Of a stretch of DNA of 5,601 nt, positions 1-5,601 are shown piece after piece. The stretch is from Lachnospiraceae bacterium (GTDB lineage Bacteria; Bacillota; Clostridia; Lachnospirales; Lachnospiraceae). The DNA is taken from assembly GCA_009774145.1 (NCBI GenBank), contig VSND01000129.1, positions 1 to 5,601 of the forward strand, given 5' to 3'. Below the pieces are notes generated by a model. It ran no database searches. It was not told where the DNA came from and was given only the letters and a program-made list of their open reading frames with translations. Position 1 is the stretch's first letter; each line of letters begins with the position of its first letter. A program made the translations under genes and the position numbers.

Positions 1-2307
1 AAAAATGCTTTCATTGAAAAACGTAAAATCCCCAGACAGCAACTTTGTCAATTTTCCTAAAGTTGGTGCATATGGGGCGTAGCACTCCTGCGTCTGCTGA
101 AGGATGAACTTCTGGTTGTCGAGGGCGTCCTCGGCAATGTGCGCAGGGAACTTTTCCCGGATGTCCGGCGCGTAGTAGCTGCCGTCTCTGGGCTGCCAAT
201 ATTCCTCCAGTGTAAGAGTACCAGACGGGTCTTCCCGAAATGTAATGGCAACAGGAACATGACTGCCGCGGACGGTCTTCAGTCCGTTGTCCGTGACCCT
301 GTATTCCTCATAGAGCGCCCAGCCGTAGTGAATATATTCTGAAAAGTCACTTCCATCCGCAACGATACAGGCAATCTCCGCAAAACTTGCGCAGGATACA
401 AAGCCGGTTGGGTCTGCGGAACGGTTACGCTCCAGAATCGCCTGATGGATCACGGCCTGTTCTTCGGAGAGCGTTGTAGCAGCTGCGTCCGGTCCGGCAG
501 GAGTCGGCGTATCTTCCCCGGCTACAAGCACCCCGCTTTCTCTTAATAGACGGATCAATTCATCCGATAATTCAGCCTGCTCGCTGTTTCCCCGCCACAC
601 CCATTTTTCAGAAAAGTTGATCGAATATACTGTGCCGTCAGTGTCGTATAGTTTGTACTCGGGCAAGCCGTCACAAGTGAATGGCTGATATTCCAGTTTG
701 TTTAGCGCGGCAGATAGTTCGTCAACCTTTAGTGCATCATTCCTGTGCGCCTCAATGAAAGCAGAAACATCACCTGTTCGGATATCAATGTGATCCTCCG
801 CCTCATTGTGGACCCTCAGATAGATATACATGGGTGTCGCTTCTGGAACACCGCCCACCAGGACATCAAAGAGTTTATCAATCTCATAACGCATGATATA
901 CAGACCTGAGCCGACTTCCCGCCCCTGATACGGTTCAAAATCCGACCAGGTCAATGCGTCTCCCTTTTGCGACAGCGTGACCACATCATCAAAAGTCAGC
1001 TTTCGTCCACCAACTGTGTTAGCTACATCTATCGATGAATCTAACATTTCCGCTAACCTATCGTAATCAAAATCATTCGTGACAACATGATTCCCCAATC
1101 CGAATGTGTCTGCGGCGGTTATAATTGTTCCGTCATCCCAAAGTGCGATCCACCATGTTGTGACTGTATCCTCGCCTGAGTAAAAAGTCAGCACAAAGCG
1201 GTCTTGCGCCATAGGGCGGCTCATTTCCTGTATCTGGATAGTATTGTGCATCAGCACGATTTCGGCAACGATTTCTTCATCAGTAATCGTTGTCTGTGCA
1301 TCATACACACCATCTTCGATCTCATGAGAAATAATTACTCGGTCTGCTTCAATCTGTTTGATGGTATTTTTTTCTGAGGGATTCGTTGCAAAGCACACCG
1401 TTACCACAGCACAGGCAATGACAGCCACAACAATGACCCAAAACGCCGGTTTTTTGTAATTCAACACATTTTTCACCCTTTCTTTTACACCAACTTCTCC
1501 AAAGGCCAGCGGGCAAATTGTGACCAGCCGCCGTTGAGTATTGCACTCCAGCAGGGCGGTGGAGTATTGCTTTTTTCCCTCTAAATCCATCTGCCGGATG
1601 ACCTTTTCATCACAGACCAGCTCAATGTCCCGGCACAGCAGCACATAGGCGATCCAGCACAGGGGATTGAACCAGTGAACCATCAAAATCAGAAAGCCCA
1701 GCGGTTTCCACCAGTGATCGTGTCTTGCCAAGTGCGCCTTTTCGTGAGCAATCACCGGCTCCATGGCCGTCGCGTCCATGTTGGAAGGCAGACAGATTTT
1801 GGGGCGAACCAGTCCCAGGATAAACGGAGACTTTACATGGTCGCACAGGAAGATGTTTCCCTCATAGGGTATTCTTTCCGCAACGCTCCAGCGTACCCGC
1901 ACATAACTGATGACCGCATACAGCAGCATGGCGGCGATACCAATAAACCAGATGACCGACACAATAAATGTCCAGACATAGAGCGGATTGACACTGCCAG
2001 CCGGATTCGGCGCAAAGGTCTCACCTAGGACGGGATTGACTGCATTGTTGATGGCGGGGATGCCGCTGCTGATGGCGGGTGTTTCATACTGGATGTTATG
2101 AGCATTGAAGGTCTCGGCGCTGGGGATCAGGCTCAACGCGCTCTCGAAGGAAAAGGGAACCACCAGCCGAAAAGCGACAATCCCCCACAAAAGGACGGTA
2201 ATCCACTTCGGCACCTTTTTCAGTATAAACCGGAACAGCATCACCGCTAAAATCAGCCAGCTTGCGGCAATGCTCATGTTCAGAATTTTCAGGAATATAT
2301 CGCTCAT
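1..2307 (-). CDS. blaR1: M56-family (BlaR1/MecR1-like) membrane metalloprotease sensor, 3' end outside window
   Basis: The frame is open from ATG at 2307 to the left edge: 769 codons without a stop. The family senses an extracellular signal and, through a cytoplasmic zinc protease domain, inactivates a partner BlaI repressor. Hydrophobic segments lie at about residues 8-27, 35-50, 110-136 and 287-308. The zinc motif HEKAH is at residues 188-192 and the likely third ligand is E229 in IELVCDE, so the protease looks intact. After the fourth membrane segment comes an outer domain of more than 460 residues. It contains segments I recall from clostridial M56 proteins, LTFDDVVTLSQKG at 437 and YWQPRDGSYYAPDIREKFP at 703, but no SxxK or KTG penicillin-binding motif. 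Staphylococcal BlaR1 is about 585 residues, so this protein is longer and its ligand is unknown. The start follows AGGTGA and lies one base after the blaI stop, suggesting translational coupling. Confidence 0.93.
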   Translation of the reverse strand, partial: MSDIFLKILNMSIAASWLILAVMLFRFILKKVPKWITVLLWGIVAFRLVVPFSFESALSLIPSAETFNAHNIQYETPAISSGIPAINNAVNPVLGETFAPNPAGSVNPLYVWTFIVSVIWFIGIAAMLLYAVISYVRVRWSVAERIPYEGNIFLCDHVKSPFILGLVRPKICLPSNMDATAMEPVIAHEKAHLARHDHWWKPLGFLILMVHWFNPLCWIAYVLLCRDIELVCDEKVIRQMDLEGKKQYSTALLECNTQRRLVTICPLAFGEVGVKERVKNVLNYKKPAFWVIVVAVIACAVVTVCFATNPSEKNTIKQIEADRVIISHEIEDGVYDAQTTITDEEIVAEIVLMHNTIQIQEMSRPMAQDRFVLTFYSGEDTVTTWWIALWDDGTIITAADTFGLGNHVVTNDFDYDRLAEMLDSSIDVANTVGGRKLTFDDVVTLSQKGDALTWSDFEPYQGREVGSGLYIMRYEIDKLFDVLVGGVPEATPMYIYLRVHNEAEDHIDIRTGDVSAFIEAHRNDALKVDELSAALNKLEYQPFTCDGLPEYKLYDTDGTVYSINFSEKWVWRGNSEQAELSDELIRLLRESGVLVAGEDTPTPAGPDAAATTLSEEQAVIHQAILERNRSADPTGFVSCASFAEIACIVADGSDFSEYIHYGWALYEEYRVTDNGLKTVRGSHVPVAITFREDPSGTLTLEEYWQPRDGSYYAPDIREKFPAHIAEDALDNQKFILQQTQECYAPYAPTLGKLTKLLSGDFTFFNESIF

Positions 2308-2308
2308 A

Positions 2309-2668
2309 TCATTCACCTGCCTTGTCGATCAGTTCACGAATCTCGGCAATTTCCTCGGCTGTCAGCTTCTTTTCGCTGGTAAATGCGGCAAGGAAAGCGG
2401 GGAGAGACCCCGCAAAGGTCTCATCCACATACTTTTTGCTATGGCGGGCATAGAACTCCTGCCGGGACAAAAGAGAAGTCACCACGCCGTTATTGGTTTG
2501 AAACAGGCCCTTGTCGCAGAGCCGGCGCAGTACCGTATGTGTTGTTGTCCGTTTCCAGGTGAGTTTTGCCGCAGCCAGTTTTATAAGTTCGGTGGATGTC
2601 ACTGGTTCCCTCTCCCAGATGATGTCTGCAAAACGAGCCTCCACAGCCCCTAACTGAATTTCTGCCAT
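2309..2668 (-). CDS. blaI: BlaI/MecI-family winged-helix transcriptional repressor
   Basis: Encodes 119 residues, close to the usual 120-130 for BlaI/MecI/CopY repressors, which bind DNA as dimers and are removed by proteolysis once the partner M56 protein is activated. The winged-helix part covers roughly residues 1-75, with the recognition helix in KRTTTHTVLRRLCDKGLF (39-56). The C-terminal dimerisation part (76-119) includes SLPAFLAAF, the region corresponding to the BlaR1-dependent cleavage site in staphylococcal BlaI. I chose the start at 2668 because AGGAGG lies eight bases upstream. An in-frame ATG at 2701 would add 11 residues encoded by operator DNA and lacks a ribosome site. It is the first gene of the operon with the M56 gene. 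Two operators just upstream imply autoregulation. Confidence 0.95.
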   Translation of the reverse strand: MAEIQLGAVEARFADIIWEREPVTSTELIKLAAAKLTWKRTTTHTVLRRLCDKGLFQTNNGVVTSLLSRQEFYARHSKKYVDETFAGSLPAFLAAFTSEKKLTAEEIAEIRELIDKAGE

Positions 2669-2676
2669 AAGTACAG

Positions 2677-2682
2677 CCTCCT
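2677..2682 (-). promoter_or_regulatory. ribosome binding site of blaI (decides the start)
   Basis: AGGAGG on the minus strand, eight bases before ATG 2668. It overlaps the end of the 17-bp inverted-repeat arm by two bases. In RNA it would sit in the loop of a possible small ACAG/CUGU stem, although that stem is only 4 bp. Confidence 0.9.
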
Positions 2683-2684
2683 GT

Positions 2685-2697
2685 CTACATGGTGTAG
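2685..2697. promoter_or_regulatory. BlaI-type operator, site 1 (proximal to blaI)
   Basis: CTACATGGTGTAG is a palindrome with a 3-base centre. It matches the TACA-n-TGTA pattern known for BlaI/MecI/CopY operators. It lies downstream of the proposed -10 box, between it and the ribosome site, so a bound repressor would block transcription of blaI and the M56 gene. Assignment is by motif and position only. Confidence 0.82.
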
Positions 2698-2707
2698 CCA
2701 TGCATAT

Positions 2708-2736
2708 AGACTACACCATGTAGACAGAATTATCAA
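2708..2736 (-). promoter_or_regulatory. predicted sigma-A promoter of the blaI operon
   Basis: On the minus strand, -35 TTGATA (2731-2736), a 17-base spacer and -10 TAGTCT (2708-2713). The -10 is weak, and a TCTATA at 2705-2710 is an alternative with a longer spacer. Operator site 2 lies in the spacer and touches the -10, the usual arrangement for repression by BlaI. Confidence 0.5.
2711..2723. promoter_or_regulatory. BlaI-type operator, site 2 (promoter core)
   Basis: CTACACCATGTAG is the exact reverse complement of site 1, centred 26 bp from it. It overlaps the spacer and -10 of the predicted promoter, so it should compete directly with RNA polymerase. Confidence 0.82.
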
Positions 2737-3035
2737 GACCCTTTTCAAAAAATGAGGCCACAATGCAAGAGCGACCCCACATTGGGAGATTAGCCCTGCT
2801 TCGTAATATTTTTCAGATATTGCTCAAGGTCTCCGTTCAATATCAAATCAGCATACCCAATCGGGTCGCTATACGGTAGAGATAAGCGATAGCGCCCTCA
2901 AACAATTTCTGCAAAAACTTTTTTCTAATGTAAGTAACCCATAACAGGCCCAGCGTACATAGCGGACAAACAACATTAAAACTTTTTCCGTTTCCACACT
3001 CGGAAATAGCGTAAAAATATCTCGGTATATGCACA
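2737..3035. other. about 300-bp spacer, mostly non-coding, with a possible decayed coding scrap
   Basis: No convincing gene is seen. On the minus strand a GTG-started frame (2843-3034) would encode 63 residues with a CPLC motif, but it has no ribosome site. In a different minus-strand frame, 2790-2872 reads YSDPIGYADLILNGDLEQYL and continues to a stop at 2790-2792. This looks like the end of a real protein but is cut off upstream by a stop. The two pieces could be debris of one frameshifted gene lying downstream of tnpV. I do not recognise a family. Confidence 0.35.
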
Positions 3036-3083
3036 AACGCTCAAAAGTCGGCCTGCACAGATAGCAAGCCGACTTTGAGTGTT
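3036..3083 (-). terminator. long hairpin downstream of tnpV, probable terminator
   Basis: The arms 3036-3052 and 3068-3083 pair along about 16 bp with one bulged A and one G-T pair, around a 15-base loop. It lies about 40 bases after the tnpV stop on the minus strand. The following tract is only GTTTG-like, so Rho-independent termination would be weak; it may instead protect the mRNA end. Confidence 0.5.
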
Positions 3084-3090
3084 CATATTC

Positions 3091-3113
3091 TTCCGGCGGC
3101 GCATTCGCTGGAA
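3091..3113 (-). repeat. short hairpin just after the tnpV stop
   Basis: TTCCGGCG (3091-3098) and CGCTGGAA (3106-3113) form an 8-bp stem with one wobble pair and a 7-base loop, 11 bases beyond the tnpV stop. There is no T-run on either side. Together with the larger hairpin next to it, it forms a tandem 3' structure. Confidence 0.4.
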
Positions 3114-3124
3114 CTGTAAACCTG

Positions 3125-3511
3125 TTATGCGTTAATCATTTCGTTCTTGATGATTTCCTCGGCGCGGCTGACAATGCCATTCATCGCCCATATCCAATCC
3201 CACTGGGAACGTCGTTTCAAGTCCTCGGTCATGCCCTCGGACTCCATCATCTGCCGGACGATGCACTGGTAGCGGTTCTGCGCCTGCTCGTTGAGGTCTG
3301 CCAGATAGCCGTGGAGCCTGCCCGACAAGACCAGGTGATTGAGCAGGAGCGTGTTGTGTTCCTCCAGATACGCCCTGTGCATCCGCCCCCACTTCCCGAT
3401 GGGGCGGTCATCATCCTCCGGCAGTTTCACATTGGGAATATAGTAGTCGCCCACCAGCGTATAGCTGATACCGTTGGTCTTGTCATAAATCTTTGCCTTT
3501 AACTCCTGCAT
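3125..3511 (-). CDS. tnpV: TnpV-family transposon-encoded protein
   Basis: Encodes 128 residues. It resembles TnpV, a small protein of unknown biochemical role carried by Tn4451/Tn4453-type and related mobilisable elements of Clostridia. Family-like features are YTLVGDYYIPNVKLPE (17-32), the basic RPIGKWGRMHRAYLEEH block (36-52), LSGRLHGYLADLNEQA (62-77), and a C-terminal stretch with SRAEEIIKNEMI at 115-126. The start at 3511 follows GGAGG (3520-3524) at eight bases. The in-frame ATG at 3526 lacks such a site. The gene begins inside the last 29 bases of the upstream HTH gene in another frame, which suggests coupled translation. Length and motifs look complete. The identification is from memory of the family, not a search. 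Confidence 0.82.
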   Translation of the reverse strand: MQELKAKIYDKTNGISYTLVGDYYIPNVKLPEDDDRPIGKWGRMHRAYLEEHNTLLLNHLVLSGRLHGYLADLNEQAQNRYQCIVRQMMESEGMTEDLKRRSQWDWIWAMNGIVSRAEEIIKNEMINA

Positions 3512-3740
3512 TTGCTTTACCTCCATTGTCTGTTGGGTCGTCCCTGACTAACCCTATCACATCCGTAATTTCACAATCCAGAGCCTCGCAGATGCGGGCA
3601 AGCGTCTCCATCTGGATGCCTTTGTCCTTGCCCATGTTCGCAATCATGTTGGTGGTCAATCCGGCTGCAAGCCGCAGATCGTTCTTTGTCCAACCCTTGT
3701 CCAACAATGTATGCCAAAGCGGTTTGAAACTGATTCTCAT
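3483..3740 (-). CDS. small Cro/CI (XRE)-type helix-turn-helix regulator
   Basis: Encodes 85 residues. The HTH core spans roughly residues 5-65: TKNDLRLAAGLTTNMIANMG (18-37) carries helices 2 and 3, and METLARICEALDCEITDVI (44-62) is the typical closing helix and turn of this family. A glycine- and lysine-rich tail (68-85) lies in the region that overlaps tnpV. The start at 3740 follows AGGAG at eight bases. An in-frame ATG at 3788 is unlikely because it lies within the spacer of the predicted promoter. Such regulators are common in clostridial integrative elements, where they often repress their own operon. The target here is inferred only; repeated ATTGC motifs around the promoter are candidate binding sites. 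Confidence 0.9.
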   Translation of the reverse strand: MRISFKPLWHTLLDKGWTKNDLRLAAGLTTNMIANMGKDKGIQMETLARICEALDCEITDVIGLVRDDPTDNGGKANAGVKGKDL

Positions 3741-3764
3741 GGTGCTTACTCCTGTCTGTTTTGT

Positions 3765-3830
3765 ATTGCTTGCCTCCCATCTTACCATAAATCTTGCTGT
3801 TTAGCAATCAGGACTTGTGAAATTGCTTGC
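3765..3830. repeat. 9-bp direct repeats ATTGCTTGC flanking the HTH promoter
   Basis: Identical ATTGCTTGC copies lie at 3765-3773 and 3822-3830. An inverted GCAAT (3804-3808) lies between them, overlapping the -35 box. The arrangement suits looping or cooperative autorepression by the small HTH protein, but it could be chance. Confidence 0.4.
3779..3807 (-). promoter_or_regulatory. predicted sigma-A promoter of the HTH-tnpV operon
   Basis: On the minus strand, -35 TTGCTA (3802-3807), exactly 17 bases, then -10 TAAGAT (3779-3784) preceded by TGG, an extended -10. It is about 40 bases upstream of the HTH start at 3740. This is the best-looking promoter in the window. Confidence 0.65.
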
Positions 3831-3963
3831 GTCTGGATTATGTATTCCTTTCCTTGAAATTGTTCCAACTATTTTGCCGTGAGATGTTTCATGCCTGTGA
3901 TTTTGCACCCAAGTTGTCATTGCTATAACTTTCCAAGAGGTTGACAACACCATATGCACTAAC

Positions 3964-4624
3964 TTAGCAAAAATGCTGGCATCTGTAGCCTGTCCGTTTT
4001 TCAACAAAAAAATCCACAGAATACTCCAGAAATGCATCCCCAAAAGGAAGGTTAATTTTTGGCATGATAAGAATAAAAATTAACAGAAATGCCAGTCTGG
4101 TTTCTCTCCATATGCTCCTGTTTTTTTCTGCTTTTCCCAGAGGGGGAAAAATCCACACTGCCAATAAATTTTCCAATTAACAGTACAAGCATCATTTTCC
4201 CGTTTATCCATGCTTCTGTTGCTTCTTTTGTTTTCACTGGCACACTTCCTGAACCAAGTATGGATTTATACCTTTTAAAAACCATTTCCACCTGCCAGCG
4301 CAGATGGTAAATGGCAAGGATATCTTCTGCTGTAAATGTTTCCGGCAGTGAAGTGGCAACAAACATGTAATGGTGTGAAAATTTTGTGTCATCTGAAATT
4401 TTTATCTGTTTTTTACTTTCTTTTTTCCTTATTTCAAAGTTTTTTAGTGTTTCCCCTGTTTTTTCATCTGTTACCTTATGCTGCTGGCAATTTAATGAAA
4501 ACAAATCCAGTGCATAATGGAGATGCCATGCCTGTTTTACAGCACCTTTTGTATAAACATCAGAAGCATCTATGGCAGTTACATTGTATTCCTGGAGTAT
4601 TTTCGGTTTCTGGTAATGGCACAT
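3964..4624 (-). pseudogene. decayed IS4-family DDE transposase remnant
   Basis: One frame (4052-4624) keeps the first catalytic Asp region, VTAIDASDVYTKGA, with Asp in codon 19. It also keeps the IS4 signature Y-2-R-3-E-6-K in YHLRWQVEMVFKRYK (106-120), which includes the catalytic Glu. Three lesions are visible. The first 80-100 residues expected before the first Asp are missing. The stretch between the first Asp and the Glu is far too short: LKNFEI runs straight into RKKESKKQ, so the segment with the second Asp is gone. Near 4142-4151 a one-base slip in TTTTTCCCCC moves the true C-terminus (PPLGKAEKNRSIWRETRLAF onwards) into another frame that ends at 3964. The protein cannot be active. No clear terminal inverted repeats or target duplication were found. 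Positions 3808-3963 hold nothing else I can identify. Confidence 0.85.
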
Positions 4625-4639
4625 GTCCTCCTAACCCCC

Positions 4640-4674
4640 TTTGCGCTCAAAAAATCGCAAACTGTGAGCGCAAA
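4640..4674. repeat. 10-bp perfect inverted repeat at the IS4/mobC junction, possible oriT-like hairpin
   Basis: TTTGCGCTCA (4640-4649) and TGAGCGCAAA (4665-4674) are exact reverse complements around a 15-base spacer. It is immediately upstream of, and slightly within, the mobC reading frame. No T-run follows on either strand, so it is not an intrinsic terminator. Hairpins before mobC are often part of an origin of transfer, but I do not recognise a nick site. Confidence 0.45.
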
Positions 4675-4995
4675 AATGAGCTGAAAATATATCTAAGTGA
4701 CAAGGAGCAATACATACTGGAACAGAAAGTAAAAATCTCTGGCATGAAAAGCAAATCCACCTTCCTGCGCCGCCTGATTTTGTATGGGTATGTCTATGAC
4801 ATTGACTACTCTGGTTTACGGGATTACAACACCACTCCCGGAAAAACCAGCAGCAACCTGAACCAGATTGCAAAGCGAATGAACGCAACGGGCAATGTGT
4901 ATAAAACCGACGTTGAGGAAGTGAAAAAGCTGATGAAACAAGTGTGGGATACACAATTAGCCATGCTAAAAAAACAACCCAACATGAAGCAATGA
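4669..4995 (+). pseudogene. mobC: MobC-type relaxosome accessory protein lacking a start codon
   Basis: MobC proteins help a relaxase open the origin of transfer during mobilisation. The recognisable part is 108 residues. The first 40 look like a ribbon-helix-helix DNA-binding fold (ELKIYLSDKEQYILEQKV, then KSTFLRRLILYG). A typical DIDYSGLRDYN segment (44-54) and the family hallmark NLNQIAKRMNATGNVY (63-78) follow, then a helical tail ending in KKQP. Almost the whole usual length is present. However, the frame upstream is open only across antisense IS4 sequence, and no ATG, GTG or TTG with a ribosome site lies near the natural start. The first internal ATG (4744) would remove the N-terminal DNA-binding part. 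I infer that the start was lost at the junction with the IS4 remnant. No relaxase gene follows downstream. Confidence 0.8.
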
Positions 4996-5350
4996 AGTAT
5001 CCACCAATATAACACTATGGAAGTCATTTTCTCTCTACAAACTTAAAGCAACCAATTTCAAAACCAGTCAAAATCCGACATCAAAAAAAGTGTGCTGCAA
5101 TTCAGTTTTAACCTAATTTACAGTACACCTTGATGCGTGCAGTGTGCCTTTAATATTTATGAGTATCCTTATGCATTTTTTGTTTTATCTTCATTACTCC
5201 ACATCTCCTTGCCTTGTTAATCATGACTCCGCATTTTTCATCTAACTATAGCAATCAAAAAAATAAAGATAAAAAAGTTGCCAAGACAATATACTTCTTA
5301 TATCATTCTGCTTATATGCTATATTGTAATTTTGTGGATTTCATAAAGAT
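4996..5350. other. AT-rich intergenic region between convergent mobC and kinase genes
   Basis: About 355 bases with stops in all frames and no recognisable gene or RNA. An 8-bp inverted pair ACAATATA/TATATTGT occurs near 5286-5328, unremarkable in such AT-rich DNA. The relaxase expected after mobC is absent, so an element boundary or deletion may lie here. Confidence 0.6.
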
Positions 5351-5383
5351 TTGAAAAACAATAAGCGATACCGTAGTATCGCT
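5351..5383 (-). terminator. Rho-independent terminator of the histidine kinase gene
   Basis: On the minus strand, an 8-bp perfect stem AGCGATAC/GTATCGCT (5364-5371 with 5376-5383) and a 4-base loop are followed by TATTGTTTTTC. It lies 8 bases past the kinase stop. Confidence 0.85.
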
Positions 5384-5391
5384 CACTAATT

Positions 5392-5601
5392 TCAATATGG
5401 AATTTTTATAATAACCTGTGCGCCCTTTGTCTTATTAGAATTTTTTAATATGAGCTGTCCGTTATGCTGTTTAATAATGCTACTCGTAATATATAGTCCC
5501 ATACCGAAGTGCATATTTGAGGTCCGGCTCTTATTCCCCATGAAGAATTGTTCCTGTGCATGATGTAGGGCTTCCGGCGTGAAGCCGCTTCCCTCATCTA
5601 T
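5392..5601 (-). CDS. sensor histidine kinase, C-terminal ATPase end (5' part outside window)
   Basis: Sixty-nine C-terminal residues are visible, entering from the right edge. They carry the end of a GHKL/HATPase_c domain: the G1 box DEGSGF at the start, an F-box-like EQFF, then GNKSRTSNMHFGMGLYI with the G2 box GMGL, and the closing strands ending in AQVIIKIPY before a TGA stop. Such kinases autophosphorylate a histidine and pass the phosphate to a response regulator. The GNKSRTS...HFGMGLYI style resembles membrane kinases of the Firmicutes OmpR-partner type (BceS/VncS-like), but the sensor part is not in view. A strong terminator follows at once, so it is the last gene of its operon. Its response regulator is presumably upstream, outside the window. 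Confidence 0.9.
   Translation of the reverse strand: MDEGSGFTPEALHHAQEQFFMGNKSRTSNMHFGMGLYITSSIIKQHNGQLILKNSNKTKGAQVIIKIPY

Larger units (their letters stand above)
2681..2727. repeat. 17-bp perfect inverted repeat with 13-nt spacer in the blaI promoter
   Basis: The arms 2681-2697 (CTGTCTACATGGTGTAG) and 2711-2727 are exact reverse complements. Each arm contains one operator half-palindrome pair, so the repeat is two BlaI sites in opposite orientation with identical flanks. Confidence 0.95.

Noticed and set aside
1675..2028. 117-residue plus-strand open frame
   Set aside because: Shadow of the M56 gene; it covers the HEKAH region in antisense and shows no protein-family character.
2105..2653. 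182-residue plus-strand open frame opposite blaI and the M56 gene
   Set aside because: It is antisense to two well-supported genes, its product has no recognisable family, and its start has no ribosome site.
2669..2701. Upstream in-frame ATG (2701) extending BlaI by 11 residues
   Set aside because: The extension is encoded by operator sequence and lacks a ribosome site, whereas ATG 2668 has AGGAGG at ideal spacing.
3493..3804. 103-residue plus-strand open frame opposite the HTH gene
   Set aside because: Antisense shadow of a clear Cro/CI regulator and its promoter.
3801..4043. 80-residue minus-strand open frame downstream of the IS4 remnant
   Set aside because: It overlaps the transposase C-terminal frame, has no ribosome site and resembles nothing I know.
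4631..4954. 107-residue minus-strand cysteine-rich open frame
   Set aside because: Antisense to the mobC domain, whose family motifs are clear on the plus strand.
5150..5194. 14-residue minus-strand frame preceded by a good AAGGAG site, possible leader peptide or small peptide gene
   Set aside because: No promoter, no downstream gene for it to control and no recognisable sequence; too short to support by eye.
5286..5328. ACAATATA/TATATTGT inverted repeat as an operator or IS end
   Set aside because: Only 8 bp in very AT-rich DNA, with no nearby start or transposase to give it meaning.
1..5601. CRISPR arrays, tRNA or rRNA genes, riboswitches
   Set aside because: No regularly spaced direct repeats, cloverleaf or conserved rRNA segments were seen on either strand.

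Overview
The window looks like a chromosomal or mobile-island segment of a Gram-positive anaerobe of the class Clostridia, probably a gut lineage. This rests on the protein families present (a BlaI/M56 pair with a clostridial-style extracellular domain, TnpV, a Firmicutes MobC type), strong AGGAGG-type ribosome sites, and a mix of moderate-GC genes with AT-rich spacers. The genus cannot be told from the sequence.

Layout. Positions 1-2736 hold a regulatory operon on the minus strand. It has a promoter with two BlaI-type operators, a BlaI/MecI-family repressor, and an M56 (BlaR1/MecR1-like) membrane metalloprotease whose C-terminus runs off the left edge. The two genes are one base apart (TGATATG). 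By analogy with BlaR1/BlaI, the membrane protein should sense something outside the cell and trigger loss of the repressor. Its visible outer domain has no penicillin-binding motif, and no beta-lactamase gene is seen, so the signal is unknown.

Positions 2737-3035 are mostly non-coding, with at most a short decayed coding scrap. Positions 3036-3807 hold a second minus-strand operon: a small Cro/CI-type regulator and a TnpV-family protein that overlap by 29 bases. They have their own promoter and one or two downstream hairpins. This is a typical accessory pair of clostridial mobilisable elements.

Positions 3964-4624 are a badly decayed IS4-family transposase (minus strand): 5' truncated, lacking the middle with the second catalytic Asp, and frameshifted near the 3' end. 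Directly next to it, on the plus strand, is a MobC-type relaxosome protein (about 4669-4995) that has no usable start codon. A 10-bp inverted repeat lies at the junction. No relaxase follows. Together these suggest the worn remains of an integrative or mobilisable element, though rearranged copies from more than one element are also possible.

Positions 4996-5350 are AT-rich and appear non-coding. A clear intrinsic terminator follows, serving the 3' end of a sensor histidine kinase (minus strand) that enters from the right edge and converges on mobC.
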